The notes beneath the pieces are model-generated. The model saw only the letters and a program-made list of their open reading frames with translations, was not told the DNA's origin and did not search any database. From Furfurilactobacillus milii (lineage in GTDB: Bacteria; Bacillota; Bacilli; Lactobacillales; Lactobacillaceae), in NCBI RefSeq assembly GCF_009863985.1, contig NZ_WEZT01000005.1, positions 389,485 to 452,894 of the forward strand: a stretch of DNA of 63,410 bases, read 5' to 3'. Positions 38,634 through 47,574 of the stretch are shown piece after piece (the stretch's first letter is position 1; the number at the start of each line of letters is the position of its first letter). Made by a program: the position numbers and the translations under genes.

Positions 38634-39872
38634 TTACTCATTCCTTCCAGCCGCGTTAACTTGTCGAATGACAGCCTGTTTCAGATCTTCGCCACTGTGA
38701 GCCAACGCGCTTGCAATTGTCGGCTCAGCAAAAAGTTGATCAGCAGTTTTCGCAATGTTTTCCGCCGCAAAAACTGAATCCGCCGCTTGATTCCAATAAT
38801 GTTGATCCAATTGTGTAAAGTGTGTCGATTCACTGTCTTCATCTGCCAGTTGCAGATCCACAACCAGTTGGTTAGCTTCAGCTAATCGGGCCATTTCTTG
38901 GGATTGAAGTAAGCTTAACAGACTCCCGTTAGTCAACCGTTGCTTAGTTTCAGCGGCCAATTGATCTGTATGGATTAGTTTAAGACTCAACATTTCTAAA
39001 GACTGTTTAGTGGAATGTGCTTTCACTCGGTCAGCTAACTGGCTTAACTGTTTGGCGATTGCTTGTTGCAAACTGCTTGTGCTGGTAATGCTGTCACAGT
39101 CCACCGTTTGCATATTCCACACGACGGGAGCCACCGCATGAAAAGTTGGCACCAAACGACTCTGTTCCTGTTGAACCAGCATGTACCCCTTTTCACCAGT
39201 TTCGTTTATGTGGCGTCCTTGAATATTACCCGGATAAATAATCCACGGTCGTTCCTCATATAAAACCTGCCGTTTGTGAATGTGGCCAAGCGCCCAGTAA
39301 TCGTAATGCTTGCTCATAAGCTCATCAACAGTAAACGGCGCATCGGTGTCATGTGGTCCTGGTTTGCCAGCAATTGAACCATGCAACATGCCAATTTGAA
39401 CGTCCGCTTGCGGATCGCGATCAGGAAATGTGGCCGCCATATCTGTGGCAACAACTCGAGCCGGATATGAAAAACCGACTATTTCAACTTTTGTTTGATC
39501 TCGCGTCGTCAGCTTAAAACTAGACACCTCTTCACCAAACGAATGGACATTGGCAGGTAGTTGAAGACCATCTGTTGCCGCATCCAGATAATCATGATTG
39601 CCATAACTTAAATACACTGGAATCTGTGCCTGATTCAACCGCTCCATCTCGGTTAAAAAGGCTGCCTGAGCGTTAATCGCACGTTCCTGACGATCATAAA
39701 CGTCACCGGTAATTAAAACAAAATCGACCTGTGTGTCAATGGCGTCGCTAACCAACCGTTTAAAGGCCGTTAGAGGCGATTCATAAATTCTTTGCCATAA
39801 AGCATCCGGCAAACCTTTAAGGCCCAAAAACGGACTGTCTAAATGTAGGTCAGCCGTATGAATGAACTTCAT
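38634..39872 (-). CDS. yhaO: SbcD-like metallophosphoesterase YhaO
   Basis: A 412-residue calcineurin-like nuclease with the metal motifs FIHTADLHLDSPF, ITGDVYDR, YGNHDYLD, GMLHGS and ALGHIHKRQ. This is the usual set for Mre11/SbcD-type nucleases. AAAGGAG precedes the start. It is translationally close to its ATPase partner yhaN. The C-terminal 150 residues are a family-specific cap. Confidence 0.92.
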   Translation of the reverse strand: MKFIHTADLHLDSPFLGLKGLPDALWQRIYESPLTAFKRLVSDAIDTQVDFVLITGDVYDRQERAINAQAAFLTEMERLNQAQIPVYLSYGNHDYLDAATDGLQLPANVHSFGEEVSSFKLTTRDQTKVEIVGFSYPARVVATDMAATFPDRDPQADVQIGMLHGSIAGKPGPHDTDAPFTVDELMSKHYDYWALGHIHKRQVLYEERPWIIYPGNIQGRHINETGEKGYMLVQQEQSRLVPTFHAVAPVVWNMQTVDCDSITSTSSLQQAIAKQLSQLADRVKAHSTKQSLEMLSLKLIHTDQLAAETKQRLTNGSLLSLLQSQEMARLAEANQLVVDLQLADEDSESTHFTQLDQHYWNQAADSVFAAENIAKTADQLFAEPTIASALAHSGEDLKQAVIRQVNAAGRNE

Positions 39873-39932
39873 GCTGATGTCTCCTTTACCTCGGTACTTT
39901 TTGTTTAACGCAATACTCGCCTATCGCTTACT

Positions 39933-39977
39933 AAAAACAGTCTGGCAGTCACGGGACTAACCGTTACTACCAGACTG
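39933..39977 (-). terminator. Terminator after the YlbF-family gene
   Basis: CAGTCTGG pairs with CCAGACTG and is followed by five T on the minus strand, just past the stop codon. Confidence 0.75.
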
Positions 39978-39992
39978 CGATATCGAACTTAA

Positions 39993-40337
39993 TTATTTTC
40001 TGTATAAATCCTGAATTGGCTTAGTAATCACATTGTTGAGTTCGTTCAACAAGTTGTTAACAGCCTCTTCTTTTTGCATCAATGTTTTGATCTCTTCAAA
40101 GTTACCAAACTTCGTGGCTAACTCACGGGCGTTGTTCATTTCGTCTTCGCTCAGATTTTGACCTTGCATCTGCTTTTGTTGCAAACTCAATTGAGTTGAC
40201 TGAAATTCTTGAAAAGTTTTATAAGCCTCATCGTTTTGTTTCATTTTATCGTAGGCATCACTCAGTGCTTGAAATTCGTCGCTTGCTTCTAGGGTCGTGG
40301 CCATGGACTTTGCGTCGGCCAAAATATCTGCTGCCAT
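39993..40337 (-). CDS. YlbF/YheA-family protein
   Basis: A 114-residue all-helical, charged protein (MAADILADAKSMATTLEASD, then coiled segments rich in Gln, Glu and Asn). The family includes YlbF and YmcA, partners of RNase Y, and YheA, whose role is unclear. Its place next to yhaO fits YheA. The start at 40337 was chosen for AGGAGG upstream; the reading from 40355 would overlap that site. Confidence 0.88.
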   Translation of the reverse strand: MAADILADAKSMATTLEASDEFQALSDAYDKMKQNDEAYKTFQEFQSTQLSLQQKQMQGQNLSEDEMNNARELATKFGNFEEIKTLMQKEEAVNNLLNELNNVITKPIQDLYRK

Positions 40338-40452
40338 AAACGGTAGCCTCCTCATTTTTTAATTCCTTATTAGTGTACCATTTCCTTCAAAAGGAAACAG
40401 CTGTTCGCTTTGAAAATCTCATCAAATTTTCAATCAGTCAGTGCCTTATCGT

Positions 40453-42639
40453 TTAACGTCCTAGAACACCGGTGAACTGGTTCCAAAGATCGCCAGCTTT
40501 TTGAAGCAACGAATCGGCGCCCTTACCAATTGATTTGCCGACTTTACCAGCGCCTTGTTGCACCTCATCCCAAACGTTGCCACTTTCCGCTGAACTTTCA
40601 GTTGCTGCCAACGTATTGGCATCTTTAACGGTAAACGCCGTTTGTTTGGTATTCGGCAACATGCTCGTCATTTCGGCCTTGTAGAGCTGACTAACAGCTA
40701 ACCCCTGGGGAACATCTAGATGGTTCCCCTTATTAGTCTGGTCGAAACCTTCCCAGTTAACCATGACTAAGTCCGGCGTGTAGCCGTCAACCCACATATC
40801 TGTCGTTCCAGTAGTGTCGCCAACACCGTCTGCTTCAGTGGTACCGGTCTTCCCAGCCACTTGATAACCCGCTGGTTTGGCGTAGACACCGGTACCATGG
40901 GTAAATGTCCCCAACATCATACTGGTCATTTCGTTAGCGACATTCTTGCTGATAATCCGTTTTGGCTGATCGTAGTCATTATCTACGATGACTTTTCCGG
41001 AAGCATCCACAATCTTAGTAATAAAGTGAGCCTGAGTTAACTTACCACCGTTGGCAAACGTCGTGAACGCTTGTGCCATCGTCTCAGGTGACACACCTTT
41101 CTTAATACCACCAAGCACCATTGCCAGATTATTATCGGATTTATCCAAGTTAATTCCAAATCGTTGAACAGAGTCATAACCCTTTTGAACACCAATCTTG
41201 TTCAACAGCCAAACCGCTGGCGCATTGTAACTGTTCTGAAGCGCTTGATACATTGGCACCTCACCACGATAAGTATCGCCATAGTTACTTGGTGAATAAT
41301 GATTAGCGCCATAGGATTGTTTCTTATCCTGCAACTCAGAATCATAATAGTAACCATTTTGAAGTGCCGGCGTATAAACAGCAAATGGCTTTATCGTTGA
41401 GCCTGGTGAACGCAATGATTGTGTTGCTCGGTTAAAGCCACGGAAGACGTGTTCACCACGGCCTCCCATAACGGCAGACACGCCCCCATTATCAGGATCC
41501 ATTGCAATACTTGCTGCCTGAACCATTGTGCCATCGCTAGCGTTAGCTGGGAAGTTAGCAGAGTTCTTAAACAAGTTCTGCATGGTTGTTTGCTGCGTTT
41601 GATCCAAGGTTGTATAGATCTTGTACCCATGGTTCATGATGTCAGCTTCTGTTAGGCCATATTTAGAAATGGCCTCATCAATCACTGCATCAAAGAAATA
41701 AGGGTACCGGTAAGAACTATCCGGCGCATAATTATCCGTCGTCACTAAGGCTGTTTTTTGATAGGCAGCCGCGTCAGCCGATGAAATCTTTTTGTTGTCT
41801 GCCATCAAGCCGAGCACAACGTTTCGCCGCGCTTTCGAGGCGGCCGGCTGATCTACCGGATTATAACCGCTGGGCGACGTTAACATCCCCGCCAATACCG
41901 CCGATTCCGGAACAGTTAACTGAGTCGCATGCTTACCAAAATATCGCTCAGATGCATCCTCAACGCCCCAAACACCATGTCCGAAATAAGCATTGTTGAG
42001 ATACATTGCCAAAATGTCCTGTTTGGAATAAACATTTTCAACTTCAATAGACAAGAAGATTTCTCGTGCCTTACGTGTCACCGTTTGTTCTTGTGACAGA
42101 TAAGCGTTCTTAACCAATTGTTGAGTTAACGTTGATCCACCACCACTAATATAATCTCGGTGAAGGAGCTTATTTCGAGCTAACAGAAAGAAGGCCCGTG
42201 CCAACCCTTTAATCGAATACCCGTGTTCGTGATAAAAATTGCGATCTTCTGTTGATAACACCGCGTTTTGAATGTTAGGGGAAATCTTATCTAATGAAAC
42301 ATAAGTCCCTTTTTGTGAGTACAGCTCCCCGGCTTTTTGACTCTTCCGGTCGTAAATTACCGTTGGCTGCGACAATGCTGCTTTTAAATTACCCACGTGG
42401 GCCGTCTTTGCCTCGAATGTAAAGTAAGCGCTCATCACGAAAATAACGCTTAAGATAGCCACAATAACCCAACGGGTGAGTTGAAAGCGACGCCAGAAAT
42501 GGCGAATGTGACGCCACATGGCATGCCACAAACGTCCTAACCACTGCATAAATGCAGAGTTTTTAAATTGTTTTAGGCCCTGCATAAAGGCGGAATCCCG
42601 CCAAGACTGACCGGAATCCGGATGCTGATTGCGCTTCAT
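40453..42639 (-). CDS. Class A penicillin-binding protein, PBP1A type
   Basis: Bifunctional peptidoglycan synthase, 728 residues. It has a cytoplasmic basic N-terminus, one membrane segment (WVIVAILSVIFVMSAYF) and a glycosyltransferase domain with STEDRNFYHEHG and GGGSTLTQQLVKNAYL. The transpeptidase domain has the SxxK serine in SPGSTIKPFA, SYN in QNSYNAPAV and KTG in VAGKTGTTE. The N-terminal 60 residues hold near-repeats (DSAFMQGLKQFK and NSAFMQWLGRLW). The C-terminal tail is Gly, Lys and Ser rich. AGAAGGG precedes the ATG. Class A is certain; pbp1A versus pbp2A naming is not. Confidence 0.93.
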   Translation of the reverse strand: MKRNQHPDSGQSWRDSAFMQGLKQFKNSAFMQWLGRLWHAMWRHIRHFWRRFQLTRWVIVAILSVIFVMSAYFTFEAKTAHVGNLKAALSQPTVIYDRKSQKAGELYSQKGTYVSLDKISPNIQNAVLSTEDRNFYHEHGYSIKGLARAFFLLARNKLLHRDYISGGGSTLTQQLVKNAYLSQEQTVTRKAREIFLSIEVENVYSKQDILAMYLNNAYFGHGVWGVEDASERYFGKHATQLTVPESAVLAGMLTSPSGYNPVDQPAASKARRNVVLGLMADNKKISSADAAAYQKTALVTTDNYAPDSSYRYPYFFDAVIDEAISKYGLTEADIMNHGYKIYTTLDQTQQTTMQNLFKNSANFPANASDGTMVQAASIAMDPDNGGVSAVMGGRGEHVFRGFNRATQSLRSPGSTIKPFAVYTPALQNGYYYDSELQDKKQSYGANHYSPSNYGDTYRGEVPMYQALQNSYNAPAVWLLNKIGVQKGYDSVQRFGINLDKSDNNLAMVLGGIKKGVSPETMAQAFTTFANGGKLTQAHFITKIVDASGKVIVDNDYDQPKRIISKNVANEMTSMMLGTFTHGTGVYAKPAGYQVAGKTGTTEADGVGDTTGTTDMWVDGYTPDLVMVNWEGFDQTNKGNHLDVPQGLAVSQLYKAEMTSMLPNTKQTAFTVKDANTLAATESSAESGNVWDEVQQGAGKVGKSIGKGADSLLQKAGDLWNQFTGVLGR

Positions 42640-42787
42640 AAATTTGTACCCTTCTGTCTAAATTAATCCAGTGTATCGTACCACACTAAACCGTGGCGTC
42701 AGCGTTGAAATCGGCAGTTTTAACAATTTTTATTAGTCCGTTTATGAATGTAACCCGATAAACACGCATTTTATCCGCATGGATGAT

Positions 42788-42838
42788 AAAAAGGTGATGT
42801 TCAAAAACGTCGCAAAACGTTCTCAAACATCACCTTTA
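42788..42838 (-). terminator. Terminator after argR
   Basis: AAAGGTGATGTT pairs with AACATCACCTTT, followed by T-rich sequence on the minus strand, about 50 bases after argR. Confidence 0.8.
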
Positions 42839-42884
42839 ATTTAGCTTACAACTAAGAAAGCTTTAATTACCTAACATCCTGCTT

Positions 42885-43337
42885 TTAATGCTGATACGCT
42901 GCCCACCGGTCATGCAAAGTGTTCGCTGCCTCACGGTTAGGGCTGATAACTAATATCGTATCATGACCCGCCAACGTGCCCGTTATAGCATCGTCATCCA
43001 TGTCATCAATCAACGCCGCTAATGCGTTACCATCACTAGGCGTCGTCTTAACAACATTCATAAACTCAACTTGAGTAAAGTCAATCACCACTTCACCGAA
43101 GCGTTGTTCAAAGCGATTATTCGACACACTACTAGTCGTTTTTAAAGCTCGATAGACTGCGTGTCCTTCCGCATTAGGTTCCTTGACAATATGCAGTTCT
43201 TTCAAATCACGTGAGAGTGTGGCCAGTGTTACGTGCACATTCTGTGCAACCAACGCTTTTTGCAGCGCATCTTGGTTAGTAATATTAGCTGATTCAATCA
43301 ACTTTACAATGGCCGCTTGCCGTTGTTGCTTTTGCAT
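42885..43337 (-). CDS. argR: Arginine repressor ArgR
   Basis: Hexameric arginine-dependent regulator of arginine synthesis and breakdown genes, 150 residues. It has an N-terminal winged helix (RQAAIVKLIESANITNQDAL, TLATLSRDLKELHIVK) and a C-terminal oligomerisation and arginine-binding domain with the signature GTLAGHDTILVI. The gene starts 14 bases after argS, so it shares the arginine T-box transcript. Confidence 0.95.
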   Translation of the reverse strand: MQKQQRQAAIVKLIESANITNQDALQKALVAQNVHVTLATLSRDLKELHIVKEPNAEGHAVYRALKTTSSVSNNRFEQRFGEVVIDFTQVEFMNVVKTTPSDGNALAALIDDMDDDAITGTLAGHDTILVISPNREAANTLHDRWAAYQH

Positions 43338-43351
43338 GCGTGACCACCGCC

Positions 43352-45043
43352 CTACATTTCGTCTGGTGATTCAACGCCAAGCAACCGCAAGCTTTCCTTC
43401 AACACGATGCTGACACTCTTAACAAGTGCTAGACGAGCGTTTAAGCCATCATCTTCAACTAAGACTTTCGAGTTAGCGTAGTACTTGTTAAATTCACGCG
43501 CCAAATTTATCGCGTATTTTGCCACGACAGATGGTTCATACTCTGTAGCCGCCCGTTTGATAACATCACCAAACTCGCTCAACGCCTTAATCGTATTCCA
43601 AGCTGCTGGATCGTCAATGCTGATGTCATCCAAATCAAACGTCGTCTTGTTGGCTTTCCGTAACATACTTTCGGCCCGCGCACGTGCATATTGAACGTAG
43701 GGACCAGTGTCACCTTCAAAACGAACTACTTCTTCAAGATTAAAGTCGAAACTATTTAACCGTTCATTCTTCAAGTCGTGGAAAATTACGGCACCCACAC
43801 CAACTTCATGAGCAACCTCAGTCTTGTTAGCTAATGATGGGTTCTTCGCTTCAATTTGCTTCATGGCCAAATCAATGGAATCTTTTAACACATCTTCCAG
43901 TAGAACAACCCGCCCAGAACGCGTGGATAATTTTTGACCATTCAAGGTAATGAGACCAAACGGAATGTGGTGAATCTGGTCGGCCCAGTCAAAGCCCATT
44001 TCCGTCAACACTGCCTTTAATTGTTTGAAATGGTTAACTTGTTCCGCACCCACAACGTAAAGCGACTGGACAAACTTGTATTCACGTTTCCGATAAATAG
44101 CAGCAGCCAAATCACGTGTAATGTACAACGTTGCACCATCTGATTTTTTAATTAACGCTGGGTTTAAGTCGTACTTGTCCAGATCAACAACTTCCGCACC
44201 CTTACTTTCATGCAAAAGATGCTTATCTTCAAGAATCTGGACAACTTCGTCCATCTTGTCGTTGTAGAAAGCTTCACCATTGTAAGAATCAAACTTCACG
44301 CCTAATTCATCATAAATCCGCATAAAGGATTTAAGTGATTCTGAACGGAACCACTTCCATAGGCGAGTTGCTTCTTCATCACCATCTTCAAGCTTTTTAA
44401 ACCATTCACGGGCGTCTTCGTCCATTTCCGGATGCTCTTTTGCTTCTTTATGGAAACGAACGTAGTATTCAAGCAACTTATTGATGGGATCCGCCTTCAC
44501 TTCGGCTTCAGTTCCCCACATTTTGTAGGCTTGCATTAGCTTACCAAACTGTGTACCCCAGTCACCTAAATGGTTGATCTTAATTGGATGATACCCAGTT
44601 TTAGATAAAATATTGGCAATCGCATTACCAATCACTGTGGACCGCAAGTGACCCATCGACATTGGTTTAGCAATGTTCGGTGACGACATGTCGATGGGCA
44701 CATTACCACCATTACCAAGGTTTTGAGCACCGTATTGATCCTTATCAGTTAAGATGGCAGCCAACGTAGTTGCAGCAAAGTTGCCCTTCTTTAGGAAGAA
44801 GTTAACATAAGGGCCAACCGCCTGAACCTTTTCAAAGACCGTTTGGTCAATTTTATCTGCCAAATCAGCGGCAATTAAATTAGGTGCTTTATGGAGTGTC
44901 TTGGCTAATACAAACGTTGGAAATGCTAGGTCACCAAGGTCAGAAGTTTTCGGCTGTTCAATTTTGACAACAATATCCTCAGCTGTTAATTGACCATCTA
45001 ACGCTTCACTGATGGCTTGCGCAACTTGTTCGCGATTATTCAT
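43352..45043 (-). CDS. argS: Arginyl-tRNA synthetase
   Basis: Charges tRNA-Arg. It is 563 residues of class I type, with the HIGH-like motif [19 protein letters not shown], the N-terminal Add1 domain ([17 protein letters not shown]) and the C-terminal DALR anticodon domain. The family often lacks a canonical KMSKS, and here [12 protein letters not shown] fills that place. The start has AAAGGGAG. It heads the argS-argR pair behind a T-box. Confidence 0.97.
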   Translation of the reverse strand: MNNREQVAQAISEALDGQLTAEDIVVKIEQPKTSDLGDLAFPTFVLAKTLHKAPNLIAADLADKIDQTVFEKVQAVGPYVNFFLKKGNFAATTLAAILTDKDQYGAQNLGNGGNVPIDMSSPNIAKPMSMGHLRSTVIGNAIANILSKTGYHPIKINHLGDWGTQFGKLMQAYKMWGTEAEVKADPINKLLEYYVRFHKEAKEHPEMDEDAREWFKKLEDGDEEATRLWKWFRSESLKSFMRIYDELGVKFDSYNGEAFYNDKMDEVVQILEDKHLLHESKGAEVVDLDKYDLNPALIKKSDGATLYITRDLAAAIYRKREYKFVQSLYVVGAEQVNHFKQLKAVLTEMGFDWADQIHHIPFGLITLNGQKLSTRSGRVVLLEDVLKDSIDLAMKQIEAKNPSLANKTEVAHEVGVGAVIFHDLKNERLNSFDFNLEEVVRFEGDTGPYVQYARARAESMLRKANKTTFDLDDISIDDPAAWNTIKALSEFGDVIKRAATEYEPSVVAKYAINLAREFNKYYANSKVLVEDDGLNARLALVKSVSIVLKESLRLLGVESPDEM

Positions 45044-45090
45044 TAAATCTCCCTTTCATGGTTCAAATTCTAAATGTCGTGTTAAAAAAC

Positions 45091-45290
45091 AAAAAAACGT
45101 CCCTTACATGTGTATGTAAGAGGCGATTTTCCGCGGTACCACTCTTTTTGATCAGGTAATTACCCAATCCACTCATTTAATATTTAACTTTAACCGTTTG
45201 ACACGCTTCGTCTGCTCTCTTGATCGCCTTCCACCAACGCGACTCGCTTAACAATACCAATACAGACTACTTCTTCAAACGTGAACGCAA
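45091..45290 (-). promoter_or_regulatory. T-box riboswitch, arginine, upstream of argS
   Basis: On the minus strand: Stem I with AAGAGAG and a GGTGGAAG loop, candidate specifier CGT at 45205-45203 in the context GAAG-CGT-GTC, the core AGTGGTACCGCGG, and a terminator ending in seven T near 45091. It fits arginine sensing for argS and, by readthrough, argR. Confidence 0.88.
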
Positions 45291-45293
45291 GCT

Positions 45294-45322
45294 ATTATAC
45301 CAACTACGGCTGTGAAACACAA
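45294..45322 (-). promoter_or_regulatory. Promoter of the argS T-box transcript
   Basis: TTGTGT (45317-45322) and TATAAT (45294-45299) on the minus strand with a 17-base spacer. Confidence 0.75.
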
Positions 45323-45385
45323 TATTATTTGCTTGAGCGAAACCGCGTTTTACTGCCCTGCTGGCATAGCCAGTCTATAAGTCAA

Positions 45386-45832
45386 TTAATTTACTAAAGC
45401 TTGTGACATTTCCTGATGCGCAATACCAAAATCATCAAACGGTTTACTCATAATTTCAAATCCCATTTGTTGATAAAAGGCAGATAAATAAACTTGTGCC
45501 TCAATATCAATAACCTTGGCCTCCGGTTGCTTTTTAATCCAGTCAATCGCCGTTTGGACCAATTCACGGGCTACACCGTGACCACGAGCCGTCTTAACAA
45601 CCAGAACGCGTCCAATATGCCAATGGTCTGTTTGCGACTCATCACGGTAAATTCGACAGTACGCCTGTACCTGCCCGTCTGCAGCTGTTGAAAATACATG
45701 CTGGGCAGTTAAGTCTACGGTGTCCACTTCGGGATAAGCACAAGCTTGTTCAACGACAAAGACATCCGTTCGTGCACGATAAATTTCAAATAATTCCCGT
45801 GTTGTTAACGCCTTAAATTCTTTTATCCACAT
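45386..45832 (-). CDS. GNAT acetyltransferase, ElaA type
   Basis: A 148-residue N-acetyltransferase. The ElaA-like N-terminus is WIKEFKALTTRELFEIYRARTDVFVVEQ, and the acetyl-CoA loop is VVKTARGHGVARELVQ. The acceptor substrate is unknown. The ATG at 45832 lies inside the last codons of the upstream kinase gene (20-base overlap), so a longer reading is unlikely and translation is coupled. Confidence 0.88.
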   Translation of the reverse strand: MWIKEFKALTTRELFEIYRARTDVFVVEQACAYPEVDTVDLTAQHVFSTAADGQVQAYCRIYRDESQTDHWHIGRVLVVKTARGHGVARELVQTAIDWIKKQPEAKVIDIEAQVYLSAFYQQMGFEIMSKPFDDFGIAHQEMSQALVN

Positions 45833-46355
45833 GTTCCTGACCACCCTTTTCTGAAAAACGTAAAACTGCCTGTTGCACTTCCACAAAATTAGCGCAAATT
45901 GTTGGCGTTTTTGCGGCCTGAGCAATGAGCAAACGAACCTTTTGCCGATCATTTTGGTTATATTGGCGCTGCCACCGATGCATATCTTTTAATCCTTGCC
46001 AAGTCGGCTGATAGTCTGCGTGTTCTAAATGCAACAACTGCTTTACAAAACGTGAGTCAATCTGCCAACGAACTTTTTTGATACTCGGTTCGAGTAATAT
46101 ACATAAGTCTGCACGCTCAAATATTGTCGTCTTGCCAATCCAACCTAGTTGAGCGCCTTCAATGATAAAATCCTGTCGTTGGCAGATTTCATTCACCCTT
46201 GCAATTCGTTCTGCTTCTGGCCGTTTTTGAGCAACTGGTCCACGAACCCAGGTAATATCATCCAGTGACCACGCGGGCCACCCGGTCTGACTAGCCAATT
46301 TTCGAGCAATTGTTGACTTACCACTACCAACTGATCCACATAAATAAATTTTCAT
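45813..46355 (-). CDS. P-loop kinase-like protein, FlaR/adenylate-kinase type
   Basis: A 180-residue nucleotide-binding protein starting MKIYLCGSVGSGKSTIARKL, with the D-D-I-T-W segment that follows in the FlaR-like group (SLDDITWVRG). It resembles proteins annotated as DNA topology modulation protein FlaR, though that function is not well founded. A small-molecule kinase is the cautious reading. It overlaps both neighbours (one base with the upstream hydrolase, 20 bases with the acetyltransferase), forming one tight unit. Confidence 0.8.
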   Translation of the reverse strand: MKIYLCGSVGSGKSTIARKLASQTGWPAWSLDDITWVRGPVAQKRPEAERIARVNEICQRQDFIIEGAQLGWIGKTTIFERADLCILLEPSIKKVRWQIDSRFVKQLLHLEHADYQPTWQGLKDMHRWQRQYNQNDRQKVRLLIAQAAKTPTICANFVEVQQAVLRFSEKGGQEHVDKRI

Positions 46356-46885
46356 TAATGCGCCGCACCTTCAGTCGTTGATTCAGATTGGACTGTCGGA
46401 TTCGGCATTACGTGGCCAAACGTCCCTTGCCAAATTTGTTCATGATGCTTAATGATTTGAGCAGCTGTCAACCCATTACTGGCCATCGTCGAAGACAATC
46501 CTTGCATAATTGACATATCGAAGCCTTGGTCATGACCAACTCGCATAGCGGTATCAACACAATATTCCGTTTGAAAACCGCAGATTTCAACAAATCGAAC
46601 GGCCCGATGATGCAACAATGATGCCAACCCTGTTTCATAAAAAGAATCTGAATGGTACTTCAACATGACTTGATCCGTTTGTTGACGATGTAGTTGCGGT
46701 GCCAACATCCACGGGTCAGAACCATAAACAAGTTCATCATCCGTATGTTGAATGAATAATAGTGGTTTATTTTCCGCACGATAGGCATCGATTCGATCAT
46801 TAATTTGATTAATGACTTGTTCGTAATTGGCTGCATTGACCATTCCCTTTTGAGCATCGATCACTAATAACGCGTCTTGTAACAT
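46355..46885 (-). CDS. Isochorismatase-family cysteine hydrolase
   Basis: A 176-residue hydrolase of the nicotinamidase/isochorismatase fold: LLVIDAQKGM with the catalytic Asp, the Lys in MLKYHSDSFYETGL, and the Cys in EICGFQTEYCVDTAMRVG. The specific substrate is not predictable. The ATG at 46885 fits an AGGAAG site. A longer reading runs back to 46978 without support. It is the first gene of a three-gene overlapping unit. Confidence 0.85.
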   Translation of the reverse strand: MLQDALLVIDAQKGMVNAANYEQVINQINDRIDAYRAENKPLLFIQHTDDELVYGSDPWMLAPQLHRQQTDQVMLKYHSDSFYETGLASLLHHRAVRFVEICGFQTEYCVDTAMRVGHDQGFDMSIMQGLSSTMASNGLTAAQIIKHHEQIWQGTFGHVMPNPTVQSESTTEGAAH

Positions 46886-47038
46886 GCTGGGCCACTTCCT
46901 AACGTTAAATTTGTTAACTATATTACCACTAGTTTTACCGCAAAATAGTGAAAGTTTGAAGTGGCCTAAACAACTCACATACGTGTAAAACCATTAAACC
47001 GCTAGTAATTTTTTTGGAGACAACCTTCATGCCGTTAC

Positions 47039-47207
47039 GCTGACCCGAAACGCCGTTCCATGGGAATCGGTCTCAGCCTCCTGAAGCCCGGAGTCTTCTA
47101 CCTTGATTATGAGCCGAAGTACACGTCTCATAAGTCATCCCGCAACACTAAGCGGCTAAATTCCCGCAGCCAAGTGTTTCCGACACGGAACTCTGTTTCA
47201 GGTCAGC
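47039..47207 (-). ncRNA. Folded non-coding RNA candidate, possibly 6S-like
   Basis: No ORF is visible, but the minus strand folds from end to end. The closing stem is GCTGACC/GGTCAGC, then GAAAC/GTTTC, GTTCCGTG/CATGGAAC and TCGG/CCGA. A central open region holds hairpins ACACT/AGTGT on one side and CTCC/GGAG on the other, and the apical stem is TTATGAG/CTCATAA. A long closing stem, central bubble and apical arm at this length resemble 6S RNA. A TATAAT lies about 20 bases upstream (47223-47228). I see no intrinsic terminator. The 6S name is a guess from shape. Confidence 0.4.
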
Positions 47208-47288
47208 TTCACTTCTATAGTAAACAATTATAATCAACGATTAAGCTTTCTGATAGTTACTATCGGATGAACATGACAGACAGCTTGC

Positions 47289-47513
47289 CACAACTTCAGC
47301 TGGAGGGCGGCAATATTGATACCAAACCGTGAAGGTAACTTAAATTCGAGTGGTTTGCTCGAATTTAAGTTACGGACGGTCGCAAAGACTCGGCTCCCCA
47401 CGAGGCTTTGTGGCGAGGTGAAAGACGCTGGTTCCAGGCGGCTTGAACCGGTCCCACGGCGAGCGTATCAATGTTGCCAACCGTAGGCGTAAGTCACCTC
47501 TGTTCTAACTTTC
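47289..47513. ncRNA. Structured element, family 2, copy 1
   Basis: About 215 bases related to 57950-58160. Paired regions are P1 at 47309-47322 with 47465-47478 (14 bp, one G-U), P2 ACCGT/ACGGT at 47326-47330 with 47376-47380, and P3 at 47335-47350 with 47358-47373 (16 bp perfect). Blocks identical in both copies include AAAGACTCGGC, CCACGAGGCTT, GTGAAAGAC and TTGAACCGGTCCCACGGCG. The coding strand is not certain. It lies between the VIT terminator and the candidate RNA at 47039. Confidence 0.75.
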
Positions 47514-47525
47514 ATTTTGCAATCA

Positions 47526-47562
47526 TAAAAAAATCCCGAAAGCCATAACAGTTTTCGAGATC
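47526..47562 (-). terminator. Terminator of the VIT gene pair
   Basis: TCTCGAAA pairs with TTTCGGGA on the minus strand and is followed by seven T, just after the stop codon at 47575. Confidence 0.7.
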
Positions 47563-47574
47563 TAACTAATTCAA

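Noticed and set aside
47039-47207. tmRNA, RNase P RNA or SRP RNA at this site
   Set aside because: None of the hallmark motifs is present: no tRNA-like ends with resume ORF, no RNase P core blocks, and no SRP GGNA tetraloop helix.
46979-47570. CRISPR array or phage remnant in the long non-coding gap
   Set aside because: There are no regularly spaced repeats and no phage or Cas genes; the gap holds the folded RNA candidates instead.
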